From Triticum aestivum (Eukaryota; Streptophyta; Magnoliopsida; Poales; Poaceae), in contig NC_057809.1 of assembly GCF_018294505.1 (NCBI RefSeq), positions 421,436,233-421,500,232 of the forward strand: a stretch of DNA of 64,000 bases, given 5' to 3'. Position numbers and translations under genes: made by a program. A model generated the notes under the pieces. That model ran no database searches, had not been told where the DNA came from, and was given only the letters and a program-made list of their open reading frames with translations. Shown one piece after another: positions 31,705 to 42,776 of the stretch (position 1 is the first letter of the stretch; each line of letters starts with the position of its first letter).

Positions 31705-31942
31705 CTCCCTCCTTCCATCTATATAGGGCGTAATGAGATTTTTAAGACCGCCTTTGACTATTGACAAGATTAATAGTACATGACATGCACAATGTGAAAA
31801 TTATATCATTGAAAGAACTTTTCACAGACGAATTTAACGGTGTGCTTTGTGTAAGTTGCATGTCATATATCATTGCTCTAATATTTGACCAAAAGTTAGC
31901 ATCGAAAAACGCATTAGGCCCTATATAGATGGAAGGAGGGAG
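31705..31942. mobile_element. Stowaway MITE, complete
   Basis: The element is 238 bp with near-perfect inverted ends: CTCCCTCCTTCCATCTATAT on the left and its complement on the right. TA lies on both sides (31703-31704 and 31943-31944). The intact termini suggest a fairly recent insertion. It is non-coding. Confidence 0.93.
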
Positions 31943-31944
31943 TA

Positions 31945-33860
31945 GCTTTGAATAGCATTTGTATAGTAAAACGGGGCAAGACTCTTTGTGTGGTGTGAAT
32001 AGTTTTATTTTTTTCATTTTCTTTTTGGTTGAGGGAAGTGCGAATTGATTTGGTACGTACAAGTACAATATTACGACACGTTAGGCTTGTCCCTAAAATT
32101 CAACCCGTGTCTTGTTATATCCCCAAAATTCAGATATCGTGCTCCCAAAACTGGCGCCTTCACAACCCGCGCCTTGCGATCCCGAAATTACAACGCGCGC
32201 GAAAACTCCCTCCAGCTGCCAAATCCCGACACGCGAAATCCCCCTTCTAACCCTAAGCCGAAAGCGCCGCTAGTTCAAATCAGTGGGGGGTACTTTTGTA
32301 ACACACCCTACATTTTGGACAAGCGCGTTCCTAAGTCATGCTTCACCCCCTCCCATCACCCCCTTTTCGCCATTCAAAATCCTAGGCCGTCATAACCTTT
32401 CCGCTCCAGCCGCGAAACCCCACCCTCCTCCGTCCGCCACGTCACCGCTGCCCAGCCGGAGCCTCTTCCCCGACGACCTCGTCCACCGCAATAGCTCGAC
32501 GTCCCTCGTCCACCTCCCCGGATGAGGATCCATCGTCCATCTCGCCGTCCCGCCGGTTCAGCCGCCCCGTCCTCCACCTCCAAGGAGCTGCTTCGACGAT
32601 CGCCTCATCTATCGCGACTGCTCCATCCCCACAGCGTCGCCTTAACCTGCTCAACCAAAACCGCAACATCCTCACCGGCTCCTCGGATGAAGCCGAGGCC
32701 TACTCGGCACCACCAAAGAGGTTGTACACTCATCGCATCGCACCTTCTCCTTAACTCGACCTCCCGGCACCGACGGTGCTCCATCCTGCACCCCCATGGA
32801 GCGGCTACCTTGAAGCCGGCGCCGCGGGCGACATCTTCACGGCGGCTCTTCCCCAGTGCGAGGCCCCTTCGGCGGCGGCGTCCATACGAGCCGGATCTAC
32901 TGCTGCTGCTCTGGCTCTCGCTCGACCGCTCGCTCGCCCAGCTGCTGCTGCTGCTCTCCCCCTCGCTCGCGCTGCTGCTCTGCTCCGATTAAGCCACACT
33001 TCAGTCGACTGAATCGACTTTTGGATCAGTCGATTTTCAGGGGTTGGGGGGCTCGCCGGAGTTAAGGAAGAACCACCCGCAGCGGGGACGGGGGCTCGCC
33101 AGAGAGGTACCCCACTATCTATCTTAGGGTTCACGGTGGGGGGGGGGTCCTAGAGGGCTGGCCGGGGCGGAGGTGGCGAGTTGTTTCGGGGCGGCGAGGC
33201 GGCACTGGGGCCGGTGGTTCGGCCGATGGTGGCTGGCGGCTCAGGAGGGTGCAGGTTGAAGATGAACTGCAGGCCCTTCCTAAACTACATGTCAAGTGCC
33301 TCTTTGCTACCATTGCATTCAATTTCGACAGTAGCATTCAGATTCCACAGTAAATTTCAGTTTCGACAGTTAAGTTTAGAGTCAACAGTTTTTACCTCAT
33401 CTGTTGTAGTCAGGTGGTTTTTGGTGATGTTAATTTTACATCCATTTTACATCATCTATTGGAGATGCTATTAGAATCCCACTTGAGATTGACGATGTCT
33501 GTCTTGTGCTGCTTCAGCCTTGACATCTTACGGCTCACCGGAGCTACTGCAACGACAGAACGATCCATCACAACAGAGCAGTGCCCTGGACGTCGTCTAC
33601 AGATTCCTCAGATCTGCCTCCACACCTCCGACAGCCACCTCTGCCTCAACTGCTTCAGCGACCAACCCAATGATGCTGAGGTCGACACGGCTATGGCAAA
33701 GAGGTTGTACACTTGTTGCATCACTTATTACTATACATTCACGTTGATCCATTAGGGCTATTTTGGTTCAACGAAAAAACATCGATCCACTGGTTGTTAC
33801 CATCACTCTAAATTTCTGCACGCTCTCCTTACATAATCTCACCATATTTTTTTCATATTC
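31945..33860. other. GC-rich CACTA-like 5' region
   Basis: It is proline/serine-rich in several frames, with no convincing single ORF. GAGGTTGTACACT occurs twice, at 32715 (after ACCACCAAA) and 33701 (after TATGGCAAA), each at what looks like an exon end followed by GT. These look like duplicated 5' exons of the gene at 33861-36422. The block around 32340-32440 resembles 41030-41100. A CAGTCGACTG palindrome lies at about 33002. Confidence 0.45.
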
Positions 33861-36422
33861 ATGTTAGATATTGTACATAGTCATGCTAAACATGTAGAGA
33901 AAAAGAGAAGAGTTTTGCGCGGCAATACAATGTCATGCAGACATCGCTCCATGGTGGGTTCAATGGCAAACCCTCCCCACCCCTCTTCAGATTGTAATCC
34001 AGAGGAAGATATCCGTTCTGAGGCGGATTCGGACGCCGCTGACCACTCCTATTTACCCCCAAGGTGTTTGCTCTACCTTGGCATGATGATGTTAGTCATA
34101 TCATGCATATGTTGCCTTGTAGTGCCTACTTTTGACATCATATATGTCATCTGCTTAGTTTAGACATGTTCTGTAATGCCACCTGTTTAGTTTCTATATC
34201 ATATATGGGAATTATGCAGTCTCATGTCTTTTAGCCAGCCATAATATATGTAAAATGTGCAAAGCCATCCTGTTTAACCAGGCATCGTATATTTGAATGA
34301 TATCTTGCCCTTCCTTTTCTTCATTACATTTCCATTTGTTGACAATGTTTGTACATTAAACTACTCTTCCTGTGAATCAACCATTTGGAGTGAAAACAAG
34401 GCCTTCAGAGCAGACAGTGCTACCTATCGAAGCAGATCTCTTGTTGGGTCCCGATAGCTCCTCAGAGATGGATTCAGAGACAGATGACCAGTCCTATTCC
34501 CCCACTGAGGTGTATGCTCTAAATTGGCATGGTTATACTGTTCATATCATGCATACAGTGTCTTGCATTGCATAGTTTAGACATCATATACACAATATTC
34601 AACACCATGTTCTTAGTTCAGACATCATATCGAATGCCCTCTGTTTAGCATATAAATCACATATGTGAATTAAATGATGCAATCCTGATTACTTAGATAA
34701 CATGTAGGTGAATTATGTCATGCGATCCTATTTAGTTATTCATCATATCTTTGAATTATGTTATGCTATGCTATCCAGTTTAGATAGCCATCATATATGT
34801 GAATTTATGTCATGCTATCCGTTTTAGTTAAACAATATACATGTCAACTATTTCATGCGCTCTTTTTTCCACACTATCTATTGCATCTGTCTCTCATACA
34901 ATGTCTGTACATTCAACTATGTTTCATGTTTATCAGCCATTTGAATTGGAGCGGGTGATGCCAGTATCTAGCGGACTAAAAACACGGTCTTCAAATAAAA
35001 CAATGCTACCTCTTGGTGGAGATAGCACCCCGGTTGTACATGCACAAGAACCAGCCCTACCACACATAACCCAAACTCTCACAGATTGTACCCCTACTAC
35101 GATGGACAGACAACCAGCTTCACCCAATCTAACCCCAACCCCAGCCGATAGTAACCCAGTTCCTGTTGACACAGCACCATCTCCACCACAGAGCTCCCAA
35201 ACAAGAGCAGTTAATAAGGCAGCTCCAGTGCCCAAAGGGCCAGTACTATCACGATGAACCCCAACTCCACCAGTTAGCATGCCTATTCATGTGGAGGAAG
35301 CACAACCAGCTAGTCGTAGTTTAGCATCTATCGCATTTGATGTTGTTAAATCATATGTGCGTATCTTCCCATCTTGGAAATATTATACTGAAGATGAAGG
35401 AAAATGCCAGTTGCAGGTGTTTGTCCAGGAGTTATGTGTAAGTAATGTTATTCATGGCAATTACTTTGCTTCGTCCCATACATCCTACCTCCATGATGGT
35501 TATAATACATCAAATTTTCCCATTTTTCTCTATAGAGAAGGACCGATTTGGAAACTCAGGATGAGGTAACCTGTGCTAATACCTCTGCTATCTTCAAGAA
35601 TGATTGGTGGCAGTATCGGAATTACCTGAAGAAAACGTACTTCACCGGCAAAGAAACTCATCAAATTCCCTTACGTTCTCCTGAGACACATTTACTGGAC
35701 GATGACTGGGAACGCCTTGTTCTGTACTGGTCCCGAACCAAGAATGTGGTAAGGTCTATGAGCTCATTTTCTATTTTTAAGTATTATATTCTTGCGTCTT
35801 ACTGTACTCTGTTCATGTAGAACAAGTGCCTAAACCTGAAGAACAACTGTTCTAATTTAAGATCCCATTGCTACCATAGGACATAGATATATGCTTGTTT
35901 GATGCTTTTATTATGTACTAGTACTTGGCAATAGAAGACTTGGTAGTTTAATCCTGTCCACCTTACTAATGAACTGGTTCACCGAAATGAGTTTCATATA
36001 GTAGTACATGCTAAACTTGTTATGTGTCTGCTTGTTTCTTCTTTTAGAATGCTGACAGAATATTGGGGAAGAGTGCCTTATTAAGCAATGGTAAAGGAAG
36101 TAATGCAGATAAGGTTCAGGATAGTGACACATCCTGTCTTGGTTTATTGTTGGAGTTACTGGCCACTACCGCTTGCACAAGCTATTCAAACTCACTGTCT
36201 GAATCAGTTCGGTTTCTTGAGTCTCAACTACAAGCTGAAAGACATCGATCAGCTGTGCTGCGACAAGAAGCGGAAGAACTGCGGAAGTACCTGGAGCATT
36301 CAGATGCATACTTTCTGGTGCAACAGCAAGCGTTGGAGGATTTTAGCGCCAAACAGGACAAAGCTAATCAGCTAGCTAAGCTTATTGCTAGCATGGTGGA
36401 TACCCAGGATAACATTTTTTGA
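33861..36422 (+). pseudogene. Transposase_24-like (Ptta/En/Spm) five-exon gene remnant
   Basis: The likely exons are about 33861-34063, 34381-34509, 34937-35437, 35536-35748 and 36048-36422. The last three join in phase 0 at GT/AG sites. Exon 3 is Pro/Thr-rich and ends with VVKSYVRIFPSWKYYTEDEG. Exon 4 has DWWQYRNYLKKTYFTGKE and WERLVLYWSRTKN, the core of the plant Ptta/En/Spm family. Exon 5 starts NADRILGKSALLSNG and ends in a coiled coil (VRFLESQLQAERHRSAVLRQ). A TGA at 35255 interrupts exon 3, probably from CGA, and the acceptor of exon 2 is CAA instead of CAG. Exons 1 and 2 resemble one another. The role would be an accessory element protein. Confidence 0.7.
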
Positions 36423-36744
36423 GCTCTTCTGAAGTTGTTTCAGTTATGCTCTTGTTTTGCTGCCGCGTTTGTTTGCACTGGTGGCCTATTTTGACGGCCA
36501 GTGTATATGATATGCTACTTTGTTCCCTATATTTGCACTAGTGGCGAACTTTGATGCCCAGTGGATGTAATATGTGTAATAGCCGTGATAGCCTAGCGTT
36601 AGTTGCTTGCTTATTTATTTCCTTGTTGTCTTGTTTATTTGTTTGCTTTTAGTCATTGCGGTTCTTTTTCCGCGGTTAACTAGTGGCTGCAATAGCCTAT
36701 TTTTTTAAACTAGGCCACAATAACCATGAACATTTACTGTAGTG

Positions 36745-36842
36745 ACACTGGGCCTCCTATGGGCCGTAGAAACAGTGGGCCTTCTACAGGCTGTAGAAAC
36801 AGTGGGCCTTCTATGGGCCATAGAAACAATGGGCCTTGGGAT
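36745..36842 (+). repeat. Subterminal tandem repeats of the CACTA element
   Basis: Three to four units of about 29 bp carry ACAGTGGGCCTTCTA and GGGCCGTAGAA-type words. Subterminal repeats of this kind are typical binding sites of CACTA accessory proteins. GGGCC/GGCCC words continue to about 37030. Confidence 0.7.
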
Positions 36843-37202
36843 CATATTGGATGGCTCAGATGACGCTACTGGGCCTAATTCGGACAGGGCATAATGGGCC
36901 TTGGGTTAGCAGGCTGTAAATGGGCTATATGCGAATAGGCCGTTAACTGGCTTTCCATGGGCTGGCCCGCCACCTTTTGACCAAGTAAAATGGGCCGGCC
37001 TTTTTGCAGGAATGGGCCTCTGTTGGGCCATGCCACGTGTCGACGTATCATAGGCGCCTATCTGACCCACTGACGAGCTGACACGTGTTTCGTCCGGCCA
37101 ATAAGAATTTTACACGTGGAAATTTCCCATTGGTCGGGGTTGTTAACGGGTTATCGGATCCAAAACCCGACCCGATAGCTTAACGGCGTTCCATTACGGT
37201 GG

Positions 37203-37437
37203 ATGCCATGTGCCGGTCACCCTTGACGAAAGCACTTCTGTGACGCGCGATTTATCGTCATGGAAGTGGACACTTCCGTGATGATAATTTTGGTAATGTC
37301 ATGGAACACTTCTACGACAGCATAGGTATGACTATCTTGATTCTGTAATAAATTTGTCATGGATGTACATGCATGACAAAAAAAGCGACCTACTGTGACA
37401 AACATGTATCATCACGGAAGTGTATTTTTTTGTAGTG
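37203..37437 (-). other. CACTA terminal region
   Basis: The region carries inverted and direct copies of ACTTCCGTGATGATA-like words (37267-37290 and 37405-37425) and ends TTTTTTTGTAGTG at 37437. TGA at 37438-37440 could be a 3 bp target duplication, but the other copy cannot be tested. Confidence 0.75.
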
Positions 37438-37440
37438 TGA

Positions 37441-37575
37441 GTGCATGTGTACGGGTCAGTGTTGCATGCCTGCATGCGTGCGTGTGTTCATTATGTGTAC
37501 GTGTCAGTGTTGCACGCCTGCATGTGTGCATGTGTTCATGCGAGTGTTGCGTGCGTGCATGTGTACGTGCGGGGT
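37441..37575. repeat. Minisatellite of alternating purine-pyrimidine DNA
   Basis: Two to three units of about 56 bp contain TGTGTACGTGTCAGTGTTGC and TGCATGTGTTCAT. The TG/CA alternation could favour Z-DNA. Short frames rich in Cys/Val here are repeat artefacts. Confidence 0.75.
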
Positions 37576-37914
37576 GAGGTTACACGTCAGTCGACTGGAT
37601 TTTTCATCTCTGGTCAGTCGATTTTCTAGCCGTTGGATACGAAATCAAGGGCCTGCAATTTATCTTCAAGCTCCACCCCCTGAGCCGCCAGCCACCACCG
37701 GCCAAACCACCGACTCCCGCCGCCACGCCCGCCCCGAAACCACTCCCCACCGTCGGTCCGACGCTGCCACGGCCATCCCTTTAGCCCCCCCTGCGCACCG
37801 AGCTTTTTCTCTGGTGATCCCCACGCCACCGTCCAATCACCGCGCCCCCACCGCCGGCGACTGCCAACCAGAGGTCTCACGACTTCGAATCCCCACCAAC
37901 CACTAATTTATTAC
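37576..37914. other. GC-rich unclassified stretch
   Basis: A CAGTCGACTG palindrome followed by GGTCAGTCGATTTTC (37588-37625) resembles 33002-33037. The rest is C-rich and codes for Pro/Ala-rich frames without motifs. It is possibly another CACTA-associated 5' fragment. Confidence 0.4.
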
Positions 37915-38835
37915 CATTTTTGTCTTTCATATACACGCTGACAGGTGGGCCCTATGGTAATGTGCGCTGCTGAATGTGGACCGTTTGACTGGTCAATTGA
38001 TCGTGTCATCAACAAATTACGGAGCTGTATGGTGAGCCAGTGACCGTATGATCACCCTAAAATGTATTTTATTAACACAGGACAAACTCAAACTACCATT
38101 TGTTTCTTTCATATATGCGCTGACAGGTGGGCCCCACGGTTACGCACGCCGATGGTGCAACACTAGTTGTCTCACGTGGAACGTTTGACTAGTCAATTGA
38201 TTGTGTCATCAACAAAATACAGAGTTGTACGGGTGAGCCAGTGACCGTATAATCACGACATGTATTTATTTAACACGGTACAGACACAAGCGCTCATATA
38301 TACGCGCAAGCACTCACCGCTATAAGCACACACACGCAGACCCTACCCTATGAGCACCTTCGAGAGAGTGAGCCAGCATATGATCTCGAGATTTTACAAA
38401 GTCACCGTAGGTGCCTCATAGTCGAGGGGAATGTCTCCTCCCATTGAACGCACATCGTCGGAATATACTGATATTAACCAAGGATAAATGCGAGCACCAG
38501 GACTTTAACCCTGGTGTGCTCGGGAAACCACTGTCCTCCTAACCATCCAACCACATGTTGGTTAGCACCACAAAATGTATGTGGTGACCGTGATGAGATA
38601 ATTCTGAAGTCCAATGACCATATCATGCTTTTGCTTCAAATACAATAACCGTAAGTGTTGACAACAAAATACGGAGCACGCATCAAATACAATGTCTGTC
38701 AGTGTCATCAGCAAAATATGGAGACGTATCGTGAGCTAGATACCGTATGATCACCACGAGAATGTATATAGTGACCTTAATGAGCATATTCTGAAGTCCA
38801 GTGACCGTATAGTGCTTTCGCTTGAAATACAGTGA
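37915..38835. repeat. Tandem repeat block (~3 units) interrupted by a SINE
   Basis: Unit 1 is about 37915-38094, unit 2 about 38095-38265 plus 38575-38700, and unit 3 about 38701-38835. Shared words are CTGACAGGTGGGCCC, GTCAATTGATCGTGTCATCA, CAGTGACCGTATGATCAC and AATTCTGAAGTCCA. Units 2 and 3 share the right half and units 1 and 2 the left half. Confidence 0.75.
38266..38574 (-). mobile_element. Au-type SINE
   Basis: On the minus strand the element starts near GGTGCTAACCAACATGTGG. It has a tRNA-like box B (GGTTAAAGTCC, plus strand 38500-38510) preceded by an A-box-like TGGTTGGATGG region. It ends GAGCGCTTGTGTCTGTACC followed by a T/A-rich tail. This matches the Au SINE of wheat relatives as I know it. 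ATGTAT at 38260-38265 and 38575-38580 is a fitting target duplication. Unit 3 of the surrounding repeat (about 38771-38790) shows the empty site. Confidence 0.82.
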
Positions 38836-40700
38836 CCTTCACGCGCGAATGTTCGGGGGCATGCATACTTTTAGAGGGCCGGGAGATAGTTTGTGTGCGT
38901 ATGTGAAAGTGGGGTAGAAAGAAGGGGTGTCCGGTGGAGACAAGGAGAGATATGCCTTTCGTTTCTCTTTCCCGTGACTAATATTTTAGGAGAAAATATA
39001 AACATTCCGAATGCGGAACAAATATTTTTGGACGCACCATGCAATTAACTTTCATGTATAACATTGTACTATTGTATATGCTTATTTTCTTAGTGGCCGA
39101 TTGCGTGTGTGGTGTGGTGGGCACATGATATCTAGTTGGGGTGCGCACATCATTTCTAGTTGTGGTGGGTCAACATGAGGACTCATGGGTCGGATCCATC
39201 CTGCGCCACATAGGTTGGACCGAGACGCATTATACAAAGACCCATGTGGAGGACTCGGCGTACAAGACAAAGCTACCAGAGTCGTGGAGGACTCTATCCC
39301 CACTGGTGATAAGCCGACTATATATGATTTGTAACCCTAGGCCCCGAGTATGTTATAGAAGCCCGATGGCTAGTTCGCCGATAGTATACACACACACAAT
39401 GCCTGGTATTCATGTGTACTTTGTACACACCCCTATCACTAATATACAGTACCATGAGTAGGCTTTTTCCTCAACTTCAAGGGTCTGGACTTGGGTAAAA
39501 CCTTGCCTCGTATTACCATCCAGCCTAATAGTCAGGGATATCCTACCAAATGATCTGATGGAATCATATCTGCTAACTACTAAGAGAGAGGTGTTTCTAT
39601 GGGGGGTGCAATGTGTGTGAGAAGATAATGTGCGTGTAGGAGGCACGTAGGCACATATATGTGCGTATAGAGGGCTAGTAGAGACCGTGCGTGTGTATAT
39701 ATGCATGTGAGAGAAATAGTGTTTTCCATCTGTGATTAGTGAAAAAGAGTGGTACATAGTAGTCAGAAAGAGAGAGGGAGATATATAGAGAGTGCGTGCG
39801 TGAGACACCCCGACACCCCGGGAGAGATTGTAAGCATGTGTGAAAGAGAAATGCCGATGTATATAAAGTGTGCGCACTTATGCGTTAGATAGAGAGATAT
39901 ATAGGCGTGTGTGAGAATGGGCCGAGGCATAGTGCATCTACGTGTAAAAGGCGGTTCTACACATTAAATTAAAATATAAATGGCATTATTATTTTTGGAT
40001 GAGATCATGAATTTTGCAATTTGCGTATGAACGAAAATCGGTCTATCAGACACCCATACTCTATTGAGTTCTAGCATGTGCATATGTTTATTTCATATTA
40101 TCGATCCATAGACTGAGAGCGGTTTGAAATACAGGAAATGCATTGCTTTTCCAATTCATATATAAACATTAATTGGTGCACTCCATGTTGTTAGTGTAAA
40201 CCACTTTATACATTTGTCACTTACATGGATACATTCCAAATTGCTAGCTACGAAATAGAATACATGTTGAATTCAACATAAATGGGGTTTCTAAGATTCG
40301 AATTCATAGGAAGTGCATTCATCTATTTGAATCCGAGATAGTGGCATTTGTAAATTAGATCTAAAAGGGGCATCAATCTTTGTTGTGCGTTTGAACATGC
40401 TATATATTCATACGCATGTCTAACTATTTTTTTGCAACCAAGAAGATTATATCCGGAACCATGCATGAACTGAGGTAAGTTGCATATTTTTTAATATATA
40501 CTCGTGTGCAATGTATATTCAAATGTACCCCCTCCATTCCAAAATAATCATAGTTTTAGGATTTTCAAGAGTCAAGATTTGTGAAGTTTAACAAATCCTG
40601 AAAATTCAATTCAAGGGAACCGAAAACATTAATGCTTCTGCTCCCAAATATTGAACGAAGCGCCAAATAAGCCTCTGGTCACCTGAAAGTGCACGAGACT
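38836..40700. other. Intergenic stretch, no gene seen
   Basis: The stretch is AT-rich, with a GT/GA-rich part at 39600-39920 (GTGTGTGAGAA and GAGAGAGATATATAG words). An isolated CCCTCCATTCCAAAATAATC word at about 40528 looks like one arm of a Stowaway MITE without a partner. Confidence 0.5.
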
Positions 40701-41518
40701 AATGTTTGGTGGTAGGAAATTACTGTCCTGACTCTGGCCCGTGTAGCCTATCGGCCCGATGTCCAAAGGTCTAAACCGGGGTTGGTTTGTAACTTCACCA
40801 AGACGCGAGTCTCAACCGCCTCTGAGAAGCATTCATACGTCGTGGGCACGTAGACACCCATGCGCTCGGCCGAAATCTATCCCGCCCACCATTTGGAACA
40901 CCTGAGATTACTGTCCTACCCCCAACCCACAATATGTCCAAAATTTTAGATGGGGGCAAAGTTTGTAACTTTCCCCAAATTTCAAACAAGCGTGTCCCAA
41001 ACCAAAACATTGTTGCCCCTTAGTTCCCCCTCCACCTGTTTCCCCATTCACACTCCATGGGCGCCAAAACGCCCTCTCCACCAGCCGCGAAACCCCAGCC
41101 TCCTCCATCCTCCATCACACCGGAGCCGGTACCCTGACATCATCGTCCAATGCAACCGCAACCGCAACGGCCTCAAGGACTTAGCAGCTGAAGCCGAGGC
41201 AGAGCTGCCTCCATGATGCCGACGCCGATGTGCACCGTACCAGAACCACTTCGACCACACCATCCTGCGCCTCACCGCTGTCGCTGCACTGTCGCAACCG
41301 TCCACCGCACCGGAGTTGTTCTCGCTACGCTGTCGTTCGCCGCCTCGGATCTGATTCCCCACTGCCGACAGACGGCCACCGCACCACACTCAACAACTTG
41401 GCCATGGTTTCATCCAAGGCTCCACCGTCTTCCACAACTTCTCATTTCCAGCGAACCACAAGAAGATCGTTGGAAAAATAGAAGGAGGACACATCACTGC
41501 CAGTAGAAAGAAGTACTC
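40700..41518. other. Second CACTA-like 5' fragment
   Basis: Its composition and words resemble 32100-32800 (CCAGCCGCGAAACCCCA at 41081 and CCAGCCGCGAAACCCCAC at 32407, then CACC-rich exon-like sequence). It is cut at 41518 by Tat2. There are no introns or ORFs I can define. Confidence 0.4.
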
Positions 41519-42702
41519 TGTCGGTGTACAAAAGAAGGGGCGCACCTTTGTACCCCTTTACCTGTGCACGGCAGTTGGAGCCGCGCCCACGGCCACACCA
41601 AGTAGAGCACGAGAAGTGAACCGAGGTAAAACCAAAACCCGAGGCAGCCAGAGCAACGCCAAGGCCAAGACCACAAAGAGCAGAGGGGCGAAGCAGGTTC
41701 CCCCGGCAAGGCCCTTGACGGGGGAGCCTCAGTGGCCCCCGGCAAGACCCTTGCCAGGGTGGTGCGCCCACACCAGCGGAGTGCACCACCCTTGAGCCCA
41801 TGGTTGCCAACACCATCAACCGCGTCGGGGCAGGGCTCGGGAGGCGCCTCCATGGTGGCATGCAGATCTTTGTGAAGACAAGGAACACTCAAGATCAGAT
41901 GAGAATTAGAAGACGATGATCCTCGGCAAGATCCTTGCCGAGGAAAGCCGCGAGACCCCTGGCAAGATCCTTGCCGGGGACGACAGCGCACCATGGCAAG
42001 GCCCTTGCCGGGCTACCCGGCAAGTCCCTCGCCGAGGACGACAGCAGGGCCGCTGCCAGGCCTGCACCAACCAAGTCTCCACCGCTGTTCGCATACAGCT
42101 GCCAGCCCGATCAGCCGGGCAGGCACCTGCGTGACAACATGCAGCTACCAGGCCAACTCAGCACACGCCTGCGTGGCGACATGCAGATCCTCGTGAAGAC
42201 CCTACCACCGCACCACCTCAGCTGCCTGCCTGCCTACATGGCGTCGCATGCGTCGCTGACCAGGGCGCGTGTCGAAGCAAGGGGAGCGGTGACGGACGGG
42301 ACGGGCCTCATTCCCGTCCCCAATAAAGCTAGGGGACACGTCAGCGGCGCATTAAATGTGTCTTGTCCTATAATATGAGCGATAAGCTCACAATATTGTA
42401 CGCCTTTCCACCTCCTGTATGCCACTGTGGCGGCCTCTTTCGACTATAAAAGGAGGCCCATGGCATACAGGAGAAGGATTCGGCTCTTTCGAACCACGCA
42501 CTCACCATAGCTAGTTCGAGAGCTCAAGAACTCTCTCAAATACATCCACCAAAGTAGGACTAGGGTTTTATGCATCCTCGCGGCCCGAACCTGGGTAAAT
42601 GATCCTTGTGCTGATTACTAAACCTGCTCTTCTCGCAACCCTGCGCCCTGGCAACCGTAGTAGGGATTCTTGTGATCCCATAGGTGTCGTTGCACACCGA
42701 CA
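41519..42702 (+). repeat. Tat2 5' LTR with GGCAAG-N3-CTTGCC dyads
   Basis: At least five interrupted palindromes such as GGCAAGATCCTTGCC and GGCAAGGCCCTTGCC lie between 41700 and 42040. TATAAAA is at 42445-42451. The LTR ends TGCACACCGACA and is followed by TCTTTGGCACGCCAGGTAGG at 42703, the primer region. Confidence 0.92.
42445..42451 (+). promoter_or_regulatory. TATA box of Tat2 LTR
   Basis: ACTATAAAAGGAGGCCC is conserved at 63655 in the related LTR at the window end. Confidence 0.75.
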
Positions 42703-42776
42703 TCTTTGGCACGCCAGGTAGGGGGCGTAATTGTGAGAATCTGGTCTAGTAGTTATCCTAGTAGTTCTTCTTCGCC

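Larger units (their letters stand above)
33482..37437 (+). mobile_element. CACTA (En/Spm-type) element, 5' end not found
   Basis: The right terminus is clear. On the minus strand the sequence from 37437 begins CACTACAAAAAAATACACTT, the CACTA signature. Subterminal repeats and a Transposase_24-like gene lie inside. No matching CACTA left terminus is visible in the window, so the left boundary given here is arbitrary and the element may be truncated or rearranged. The main TNP2-type transposase gene is absent. Confidence 0.75.

Noticed and set aside
32522..32992. 156-residue Leu/Arg-rich frame
   Set aside because: Low-complexity CTG/CTC repeats with no recognisable domain. It is at best part of a CACTA 5' exon.
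37438..37440. TGA as a confirmed CACTA target duplication
   Set aside because: The left terminus is not found, so the duplication cannot be verified.
40528..40640. Stowaway MITE
   Set aside because: Only one terminal arm is seen. No inverted partner or TA duplication could be found.
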